DNA of 64,000 bases from assembly GCA_943736015.1 (NCBI GenBank), contig OX031059.1, forward strand, positions 19,778,001 through 19,842,000, given 5' to 3'. Each line of letters opens with the position of its first letter. Position 1 is the stretch's first letter. Positions 19,339 through 28,906 of this stretch are shown here, one piece after another. Origin of the DNA: Tridacna crocea (Eukaryota; Mollusca; Bivalvia; Cardiida; Cardiidae). Under the pieces are notes generated by a model, which worked only from the letters and a program-made list of their open reading frames with translations, did not search any database and had not been told where the DNA came from. A program made the translations under genes and the position numbers.

Positions 19339-20574
19339 AAACCCAGGGTATGTGTATTCCCCGGCCCCAATCAAAAATAGGCCATAATTCCCGGCCCTAA
19401 CGGCTCCCCTTGCTAAATATTTCATTTGTCAGTAAATTTTAATAAAATTAGCACCAAATTAAAGCTTAGGTAATAACCTTTCTAATGGTATATAGAAACT
19501 TGATTTTTCATGCATGTGTAGTTATGAAAAAAGTGTTTGAAATTCTTCATTTTTTTTTTTGCTGAAATGCGTCGTAATTTGTTAGTGATAAAATCCGGCC
19601 CCACTTGCTAAATATTTCATTTATTTGTCAAATTTAATAAGATTAGCACCAAATTAAAGCTTAGGTAATAACCTTTCTAATGGTATGTAGAAACCTGACT
19701 TTTCATGCATGTGTAGCGTTTGAAATTCGCCCTTTTTTATTACTAAAATGTGTTGTATTTCTTTAGAGATAAAAACCCGGCCCCTATATTTAAAACTTGT
19801 TTTTCCCTTGATTCTACGAAAAATTATATCGTTATAAAGTCCTTAACTTAAGCTCTTGAATGATATTAAGAAAATAAAAATTAACGCATGCATTATTGGG
19901 TAATTAGATTTTAACTTTGTAAATTTTTAGAAGGGAATACACTGTATTTCTATGTGTGAATCCAACAACCTATCCGGCCCCTATATTAGAAATTAAACTT
20001 TTCAAACAATATAAAAAATTATGATATAATTTCAAAGTTCATATGAAAGCCTGATATCTAGGCTTGAATTTAATACTGTTTTGAGCACAATACAACGAAA
20101 AATAAAAGATTAAACATAGGGGCCGGATTTGTGTTACTCATCAAATACCTGGAAGAAAATACGAAAATTTTACCTACTTTTGATAGACAATATTTCAGAA
20201 AGTTTTGCAATGACCATATTGTATTTCATATCATATGAAGATCTGAAATCTAGGCTTCAATTTCATACTTTTTAGAGCATAATATAACGAAAAATAAAAG
20301 ATTTAGCATAGGGGCCGGATTTGTGTAACTCACCAAATACCTGGAAGGAAATACGAAAATCTTACCCACTTTTGATTGACAATATTTCAAAAAGTTTTGC
20401 AATGACCATATTGTATTTCACATCATATAAAAGTCTGAAACCTAGGCTTCATTTTAATACTATTCTGAGCATAATACGACAAAGAATAAAAGATTTAGCT
20501 TGGGGGCCGCAAGGGCCGGGAATTATGACCCATTTTGACAGGTAGGGCCGGGAAATACACTTTGCCAAAACCCA
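19339..20574. mobile_element. Element with GGCCGGGAAT ends and 7-bp AAACCCA duplication
   Basis: AAACCCA occurs at 19339-19345 and 20568-20574. The ends are imperfect inverted repeats of about 55 bp (TGTGTATTCCCCGGCCCC against GTGTATTTCCCGGCCC, each with a further CATAATTCCCGGCCCT). The core has diverged direct repeats: ATTAGCACCAAATTAAAGC at 19450 and 19633; TAGGGGCCGGATTTGTG at 20117 and 20309. No protein is encoded. Confidence 0.7.
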
Positions 20575-22312
20575 TGACACTACAATGATTGGCGTGGAAT
20601 CGTCCGATCAGAAGGACTTCAAACCATCTTCTCATCTATAATAATGATATTAAACAGTGAAAACAAGTAACTTAATTAAACAGTAAGTTGAAGCTAAAAT
20701 TATGTCTTGAGTGAAGGAAATTGTTGTTTTATGAAATGAAAATACAGATCTAAAGTGGGGGGTGGGGGAAGTGGGGAGGGGTAATTTTTTTTTTCCAAAG
20801 ATTTTCTTAGATTTTAGCATATCATATCTTTCATTCGATTCAAGATTTTTTCAGCTTCAAAATGCTAAAACTGGATCTCATTAGAAGAATTAGAAGGTTA
20901 TAAAATAGCTAAATCTCAGGAGCTTCCCTGGGCCTCGGGCCCCCTGGACCCCTGGCCAGGGCGTTGCCCTGGACCCACCGGGGGCCCTGGCGGCCCCCTG
21001 GCCCCAAGCTCCATTTTCAGTATTTTCAGTTTTTTTAACTTTTACCCCTACAATATAATTGCTTTGTTACCGAAACATCCTATTGATATCCTCTATAAGT
21101 AAGTAAGTAAGTAAGTAAATATTTTATTATAGTGACATGTGTATACGAAATTCAGTTTTACAAATAAATAATGAAATCAAAAAACACCCGGCCCCATGGG
21201 CCTATATGTCACTTTTGAAAACAATTACAGTATATATATAAGTCTATGTTACTGAACTCGTCTGTTACCGAAACATCTGTCACCCGTGTCTTATAAGCAC
21301 ATAATCAGAGGACTTGGTGAAATTTCATCTGAAGAACATACTTACCTGCTGATCAACACGAAGAGATACAATCACCTTTCGAACAAGTCATGGCATATTT
21401 CCAGCGGCATAATCACAATTTTAGCATTCTTATGGTTAGTGTGATGTCTACGTGTGTCTTATAGGAGGTCATCAATGGAATACCTGATTTTGAAGCACGA
21501 ATTTGGGGGAGTGTCTTATAAGCAAAGGCGTCTTATAGTTATACAACAGTTTTGCATGAACTCTTTACGATATTATAAAATTCTAGATCTGCCCAAAAGT
21601 TTCCACTATTATAGCCCATGAAAAACTTGTGACCCTTGAAGCAGGGCAAAATTTGATAATTCTGTGGCTGTCATTTTTGGCAATTTAGATAGAGGCCCAC
21701 TAGATAAAGCTACATGCAAAATTCAGTAGTTATATGGTACCACAACCTTTCAAATACCTCATTACTTCTGTAGAGCATCTGCTAGACCTTGTGGCAATAT
21801 TTTCATATCATGTGATTCCAAATTGGCACAGACTTTTTCAAGTTAACAAAGATTTTGGGACAGGCACCTGTTGTCATACAATTCAATGTCTTAGTGGGAA
21901 AGTTATGTGGAGTAAGGTGGGTTTTCTTTCAAATGGTCAGATGAAATTGAATGATATTCTCTGTAATGCTACCTAAATGATGAAATCAGTAAATAACTTT
22001 CTAATTGATTTAATTTTTATAATTTTTGGGAATTTTTGTTGTTTGGTTTCTATCTACCACAAACCAATGATCAACAAGGCAAAAGGTAAATGAGGTTTTC
22101 CTTGACACAATTTTAAGGAAAATGACCCAAAATCTTTTCAGGGGTTTCTAACAATCGTTTTAAGTACCTGCACTGTAACATCGCAAGAAGATTTTAAAGC
22201 TGAAGTACAAAGAGGAAAAGGGTTGAAACATTAGACTGTGTATCAATTTTACTAGAAAACCATAGGACTCTTACATAGTAACTAATTAATAGTTAAGATA
22301 TAACTAATCATT
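20575..22312. other. Repeat-rich spacer
   Basis: It contains a G-rich tract (20756-20790), a G+C-rich palindromic block of GGGCCCCCTGGACCCC type (20935-21005), and a (TAAG)n tract with a LINE-like tail at about 21098-21240 set into the inverted relative of 15650. At 21590-21725 there is a fragment of the HINE-D tandem core. No gene was recognised. Confidence 0.5.
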
Positions 22313-22440
22313 ATGACCTTGTGGAAGAAGATTTGTAAGAAATATTTCAGGAAAAGAAGAAATAGCCAATAACCATCTTCTTATTTATCCCACAGTGATT
22401 TTTACCCTGACACAAAAGCATTCCATTATTATGTACAAAA
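22313..22440 (+). repeat. MITE-1, strongly degenerate
   Basis: Only the central part is traceable (GGAAAAGAAGAAATAGCC, CCCACAGTGATTTTTACCC). Confidence 0.4.
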
Positions 22441-22566
22441 CATAAATTGTATGATTTTTTTAAAGCATAATGGATGAATCTAGACTTTATCTTTTCTGAA
22501 AAAAAACCAAAAAAATGGTTTGGTTAAGATTTCATTATTAGGTTCTCTCACTATAGCTCTGACCTA

Positions 22567-23017
22567 TTAACCCTTTACCTTACTATGACAAATTTTGACG
22601 ACCCTTAGAAAACTTTTGAAAACATTATGGGAAAAAGAGAAAATGCTGGTAACCAGCATTTTCTCCTTTTTCCTGTTTTCTACCCTATTAACCCTTTCCC
22701 AAACTTCATGTACAAACTTTTGGATTAGACCTAATTGAAAGCATTTGCAGACGACAATTCCACTCTTGCTGAAAAGATGATTTCTGTCTATGTCAGAGCA
22801 GAAAACATTGTTGGAAAAGGAGAAAATGCCAGTTACTAGCATTTTCTCCTTTTCCCACAGTTTTTTCAAAAGCTACTATTCTAGACCCGTAAAAACCAGG
22901 GATTGTTTGGGAAAAGGTTAACTAACTATTGCACCATTTGACTCCCATTGAAATTGTTGTCTGCAGATACTTTCAATTTGGAATGGGCTAAAATTTTGTC
23001 GTCTGATAAAGGGTTAA
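22567..23017 (+). repeat. MITE-1 interrupted by another MITE-1
   Basis: Left part 22567-22691 and right part 22918-23017 join into one + copy once the inner copy is removed. The break lies in the stretch that reads TTCTACCCTATCAAAG in the copy at 46433; here it reads CCTATTAA. Confidence 0.88.
22688..22921 (-). repeat. MITE-1 nested in MITE-1 at TTAA
   Basis: A complete - copy has TTAA at both ends. The flanking TTAA is the duplicated target within the outer copy. It carries the TTGTTTGGGAAAAGG end variant. Confidence 0.9.
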
Positions 23018-23794
23018 TATGAGCATATTCATCTTTTGATATCCCCACAATGAAAGAAGTAGCATATACAGGAATCAAGTTGCAGTTTTATTTCTTTCTC
23101 ATCTTACAGCTTTCATTCAACCATTGTAATTTAAGCTGTACTGCCATGGTAATTTGCACAGTATGTAAACGAACTATACCCAAACTGGATATTGCGAGTA
23201 AACTCCATGAATCGACTGGTAAAAACAGATGGGTGGCTTTGAATAATTGTGATCGACAGGTTGTGGTGACTTCACGCAACTTTGAACATTTGCATCATTG
23301 AATGAAATAATGTATCTTTCAAATAAATACATCATTTACCATCTTTGGCCATGTAATTGCTGATAAAATGCAATACTCGTCTTCACTTTTTTGCTCACTA
23401 CTGTACATGCTGTTTTCACAAGGCAATTTATGTCTAAATCCTTCTATTTATCCGATACCCATTCGTAAAGTTATGTTTCTAAATGTATGTTCTTCACAAA
23501 ACCGCCAATATATGCCGACATGATTTGATATAATTACCTAAAGATGTATGGAAATTCCACATGGCGAATGCTTTGATACTGTACCCTTCTTACAAATATC
23601 AAGTAAATGATCTGTACATTGCTTGCGAGTTGGCTGAACGACTTCTTGCGAGTACTACACTGGGATTTCCATTGCTTTATACCTACACAAGAGCAAAGCA
23701 TTCATTATGCATGTTACTAGTGTGCTCAATACAAACTATGTTTCGCAAATTATTCCTTAGGTTGTCATTTCAATGCAGTTCTTCTGAAGAATCT
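23018..23794. other. Spacer with an unrecognised open frame
   Basis: On the + strand, 23147-23301 reads MVICTVCKRTIPKLDIAS and ends LHH before a stop, with AATAAA at about 23320. It has a CxxC pair but no family was recognised, and the opposite strand is equally open. It is left unannotated as a gene. Confidence 0.3.
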
Positions 23795-23872
23795 TTGAAA
23801 TTTTGTGACAAAAGGTGGAACTCCTCGTTACAAGCAATTTCACCCTTTGTTGCAACGCTTTCTACACTGTAT
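23795..23872. repeat. MITE-2 central fragment
   Basis: TTGTGACAAAAGGTGGAAC and AGCAATTTCACCCTTTG match the MITE-2 stem. Arms are lost. Confidence 0.45.
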
Positions 23873-25435
23873 GAAATCTAATATACATATCACAAGTAAA
23901 AAATATTAGCTGTGATTATATGTGAATCATTTCTAGGTATATGTTCAAATTGACACGACTTTGTCCCATTGAAAAAAAACCCAAGAGCTTCGCAAAGCAG
24001 TGCATATACGCCCGAAGGGGCTTTTCAGTGAAATGGGTTAAAATCTAGAACCCAACAGAGAAAAATCACATGCAAAACCACACACCATAGAGATTCACTG
24101 TATTTAGTTTCAAATAATTCCAATGGAAACTGTGGGTGCACACACAAAAAATTCTAACGGTGACCAACCGTGGCCATAACATAATTCGACCCTTCCAGCG
24201 TATAAAAAATCAAATAGCTGTCAGCACTGCAATCAGTCGACACTGAATAATCTCTCACCTAGCCATCCGACCACTCGTCTACCCACCATGTGTACAACCT
24301 TATCCTCGTACCACCACATATGAAATACGCTGTTTTATATTATAAAAGTGGAACAATGATTTTGTTCTTTTGTCATTCGCAGTGCCATTTTTGAACACCA
24401 TTTGTTACATACGTTTTGTTGAAGGATTACATGTCACAAGGACTATATGTCACAATTTGTTTGGATCTTTAGTTCTAGTCATGCAGTGTGTACTGCACAG
24501 TTCTTTTATTACAGCAGGATAGGGGTGAAGCGGTATTTTATTTCCATAAGTTAGTGTTGAAATTGGTGATCGAGGCAGACCAGAATAAAAGACAATATCA
24601 AATATGAAACACGGGGAGATGTGTTGTAGCTGCGACAGGTCATTGAACATCTATTCTTGTGGCTGTAAACAGTAACTGAAGATCAGGCTTTTGAGAGCAG
24701 CCAGACATAATAGTATAAAAAGACTCGGTTTTATTCTGTTTTCTTTTCATGAGTTAAAGGTGGCCCTTCAGATTTTGGGTCAAAATTTTTACAAAAATAA
24801 AAAAAAAAATCTTTATACTCCTAAAGCCGTATAATTTTCATTCATAAAACCCCATTATTCGAAAACTATCTTACAACAAAAGAAATTAGAGATTTACTAC
24901 AGCCCAGGTCGACACCGACGGGAAACAATGTCTATTTTTACAACTTGCTCATTTACATACTGGGATTACACAGACGAAGCTTCAAACATAGCGTCGGAAG
25001 AAGACATTATGGAAAATAAATACATGTTTGTTATCTAATGGAATTTAAGCATCATTAGTCACGTGCCAGTCACTTAACATTCCCACAATGCTTTTTTTTT
25101 TTTTAACTTCTGGCGCGAAATCTTCTATATATAGCCTAGTGGGCAACGTAGCCTTTAAGGGAATACCATCCCAATTTTTTTTTTGTAATATTATGATTCT
25201 TAATTATTGGTGATTTGTATTGAATTTTCAATGAATTTCATTGATATATACATTATTTAATTTGGTGCGATGTGAAAAACCTATATACCCACCTTTAAGG
25301 AACAACGAATTCATGCAATAAAATTTCACAATTCATATTCATCTGCTAACAGATAAAAAGAGGATCTTGGGCTCATCCAATTTTGGAGCATTTAGGGGAA
25401 AATTTACAGATCTGCTTAATAAAAGTATGATTTTG
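23873..25435. other. Spacer, no gene recognised
   Basis: A+T-rich sequence without convincing splice-flanked coding regions. Short dispersed-repeat fragments occur (for example CGCCCGAAGGGGC at about 24010). Confidence 0.45.
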
Positions 25436-25560
25436 AAACAGAATAGAAAATGTTACAAGAAAGGAAGAAATTGTTCGTTGAGAGTAATTTCTTCTCTAGT
25501 TCTTACAATATTGTGATTGACTAAATGACTCGTTTCTATGAGGAAAAGGAATAACACTAT
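25436..25560. repeat. MITE-2-like degenerate copy
   Basis: GAAAATGTTACAAGAAAGG and AATTTCTTCTCTAGTTC follow the MITE-2 stem plan with many changes. Confidence 0.35.
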
Positions 25561-25724
25561 AAAACAGTATTTCGCATAAAACATTCAGATTCTTCAAGGA
25601 ACTTGTGAACATCTCTCACTGGAGTCTTTTGTTATGGGCTTTTTTTAAATGGTGACACATAAACAAGCCTTCAAAGTCACTGTCTTAATATCATCATTAG
25701 GTAGCGGAGGCCTGTTCCATAGCT

Positions 25725-25898
25725 TTAAATCTTTTGGAATACTTTTGAAGGTATTTTTTTCATACAGAATTGTTTCTTTTCTTTCTGAGTCAAATTCTGA
25801 AATTTTGATCTTGAGGTTTTTCCTTTATGGATTTCCAAATAATGATTTTTTATATCGCCAAAACTTGTGGTTGGCAGTTTGCAGTAAAGACATCTGAA
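25725..25898 (-). pseudogene. C2H2-like zinc-finger fragment
   Basis: The - strand frame from 25898 to the stop at 25725-25727 reads FRCLYCKLPTTSFGDIKNHY and goes on to LEIHKGK. C-x2-C and H-x4-H have approximately C2H2 spacing, followed by a basic tail. An in-frame TAA at 25899-25901 directly precedes it, with an open frame again upstream to about 26075. No flanking exons were found, so this is probably a decayed fragment. Confidence 0.35.
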
Positions 25899-25901
25899 TT
25901 A

Positions 25902-26577
25902 CTCCATTTTATACCTGAAAATGTACAAATTTATACCATCAGGCATCAGATTTGTTATCCCAAGAAACGTACAGAATATTTGAAAAAACTCCCAAGACAT
26001 TGTACAGATAGATTTCGTGAATTCGCAAGTAAGGGTAAGAATCACCAGCAAGAAACATACAGTCGACCTATTTTACTAGAGGCTTTAGTTCTTATTTTCA
26101 TGTTCAAAATCAAACTTTAAAATACCCACTGCTGCAAATGTCTTTTTTAATTAATTAATTGCACCGGTTCAAACTCAGAAAACGTGTTTCAGCCAGCCTT
26201 AACATGATAAAAGTTGATTTAAGATCAGGTCTAGTGCAAATGACGCTGTAGCCTCTGGTGAGTTTTGAGAATTTCAATGTTTTAAAGCTAAGAATGATTA
26301 TGTGGCAGTTTATGTTTTAACAATAAAGGCTTGGCATAAACTATACATAAAGATTCACATAGTTTACATTCAGCATTATGAAAGACGCAACAATTTTTAT
26401 CTCGGCTGTCTCTGATTCAAAGTGGACATCACTGAAATTTACCCGCAATATCCAGTTTGAGTACAGTTCGTTTATATTCTGTGATTTATGTACCTACATT
26501 TTTCATTATGGTTGGTTTACTGGTTCAGGAGTTAATGAGCCCTCTCTGATTTTTCTTCCTGACCTGTTATTGCCTGG
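25902..26577. other. Spacer, no gene recognised
   Basis: A+T-rich sequence. The + strand frame at 25827-26120 is mostly antisense to the zinc-finger fragment and has no recognised motif. Confidence 0.4.
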
Positions 26578-28544
26578 TTAACCCTTTACCAAACAATCCG
26601 TAATTATGCCCTGCCGTAGGCGGACGGATATAGTTTTAGCATTATAGGTCCATCCGTCCTTCTGTCCGTCCGTCCGTCTGTGCGTCTGTCCCGGCAAATA
26701 TCTCCAATATCATTGGACGGAATTTCATGAAACTTTTTACATATGACTGTGCAGTGACCCATTCTCCTGAGACACTTTTTTTGTTTTTTTTATTCGATGC
26801 AAAATGGCCGACTGAGAGCGATTTTAAGTTTCACTTAAGTTGCACTTAAGTACACATTTGATGTTTGGAGTCTTGTCTTCAAAACTATACAAAGTTTTTA
26901 CATTGTACTTGTCACATCTGTCATTCTCCATTAGGAAATGCAGGAAAACAAGTTTCACCTACATAGACCGTGCAACACCGGTTATTTGCCCTTGTTTTTG
27001 AAATAAGGTGACTGGTGTCATGGAAAAAGGGGTTTCATGTTACATTTCATTCCATTTCTTGTGAAGGCAACTCCTTCACATTTCTTGATGGAGTTGAATA
27101 GAATTTTGACAGAATATTTCTTGTCATGTGACCTATTGCCAACATTTTGCGATTTGTAGCTGCATCATGAAAAAAGGGGGCTTCATGTTTTATTTCATGT
27201 TATTTCTTGTGAATGCAACTTGTCCGATATTTCTTGACAGAATGTTTCTCATCATCTGACCTATGGCATATTCTCAAGGTTTTGTGATTTGTAGCTGTGT
27301 CATGAAAAAAGGGGGCTTCATGTTTTATTTCATTCTGTTTCTTGTGAAGGCAACTCCTCCCACATTTCTTGGCAGATTTGAATGGAATTTTCACATTATC
27401 ATGTGACCTAACACAATGCCTCCCACATTTCTTGGCAGATTTGGATAGAATTTATATATAATCATGTGACCTATGGCATATTGTCAAGGTTTTGGGATTT
27501 GTAGCTGTATCATAGAATAAGGGGGCTTCATGTTATAATTTCATTTTTTTTTTTAACCAGAATCTCTTCAAATACTGGACATATTTCAACAGATTTGGAT
27601 GAGATTTTCACAGATCATGCAACCTAGCACACGTCGTCAGGGTTTTGCAATTTATCACTGTATCATGGAAAAGGGGACTTGTCAAATTTAATTTTTTATC
27701 GGTGTATCTCCAACTTTTGCACATATTTTCATATAACTTCATATTTTTATTGCTTGATCAAAGCCAGTGACCAATGAGTCAATTGTGCATTCGTCTCTCC
27801 ATGCACCAGTCTGTTTGTAAACCTTTTAGATCACAAGTAATACCATATATCCATTCAGCTACCCAGGCAGGTGCTACAAATTTCAACACTTTAGTCTCTA
27901 GCTACCTGCTTGAAATGGCAGCAGTGTGGCGGCTTATATTGTGAGAGGGATATCTTCTAAAGTCCTTGACAAAAATTGATGAAACTTCATCCATGTTTTC
28001 CATTGGATAGTCCTTTGATACATTTTTTCCCCCACATATATGATGTGACATGTCATGGAAAAAGGGGGTTTTATGTATATTTCCTTTTATAATTTGTTTT
28101 CATTTTATGAAATGCTGAGTTCTGCAAAAAGGGTACTTAATGTATAATCCTGTTTTGGACCTCTTTTATATTTTTTTATGTAATAAAATCCTGTGCCATG
28201 GAACAAGGGAGCTTAATGTATAATTTCATCATGGACCAATAACAAAAAGGCGACATGTACATGCAAAACACAATACCTCTTATACGTTTGTATCAAAAAA
28301 GGTCTTTTTCGGCGGGGGATATCATTTCAACGAAATTGCTTGTTTTTACTACCTTGAGATAGACTGCTTTTGAAAACATTTGGGGAAAAAGAGAAAATGC
28401 TGGGAATTGGCATTTTCTCCTTTTAGCCCAATGCTTTCAACCCTCCCAGAGCAAATTTCAGTTTTTGTGTCATATTAATTTTGTGGTGTGCAGATGCTTT
28501 CAATTTGGACCAGTCTAAAATTTTGTCATCCGGTAAAGAGTTAA
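26578..28544 (+). repeat. MITE-1 interrupted by HINE-E
   Basis: The left end 26578-26600 (TTAACCCTTTACCAAACAAT) and the remainder 28346-28544 (TTTACTACCTTGAGATAG to GTAAAGAGTTAA) form one + copy. They join at the same place as AATCCGTTTTTTACTACC in the copy at 47103. Confidence 0.85.
26601..28345 (-). mobile_element. HINE-E, about 1.75 kb, inserted in a MITE-1
   Basis: It starts (3' side) ATTATGCCCTGCCGTAGGCG, then a CCGTCCGTCCGTCTG tract, then long A+T-rich repeats (TCATGAAAAAAGGGGGCTTC recurs several times at 27150-27310), and ends CAACGAAATTGCTTG. A second copy spans 38573-41950. Read from the other strand it ends in a CTGCC/GGCAG hairpin a few bases from the terminus, as in Helitron-like non-autonomous elements. 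It encodes no protein. Confidence 0.7.
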
Positions 28545-28729
28545 CATTGGAATGGGTGGGCTGTATACAGTAGTGTTCATATTCACCAACTGTTCCTCAG
28601 AACAATTTTTGTATATAGATAGAACACAATCTCTGAATCATTTTGTTCAGATACCGGTAATGAGAAGTTGTAGAACAATGAGATTTAGAATTTTCAAAAT
28701 TAGAATAAGAATGTTTTTAAGAATGATTA

Positions 28730-28906
28730 ATGGATACAGACAAAGCTGTATTTTGTTTAAGCATTTTTTCTCCCATTTTTCCGTACAGTCTAGAAACACC
28801 AAAGCTGTTTTCCAAACTGTTTACAACAACTGCAAGAGGATTTTTGGTCACCTCCCACAGGAAGTGTGCTAGCTTTCTACATAGATCCATTAATCCATCT
28901 TTCGTC
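28730..28906 (+). other. In-frame N-terminal extension upstream of CMPK1 ATG
   Basis: The frame of the kinase ATG stays open back to an ATG at 28730, with a TGA just before it. The 59 residues include KLFSKLFTTTARGFLVTSHR, basic and hydroxylated with no acidic residue, as in mitochondrial presequences. It could be a leader isoform or plain 5' UTR; human CMPK1 is also described with a longer N-terminal form. Confidence 0.4.

Noticed and set aside
23050-23301. Open frame with a CxxC pair
   Set aside because: Both strands are open, no family was recognised and no exon partners were found.
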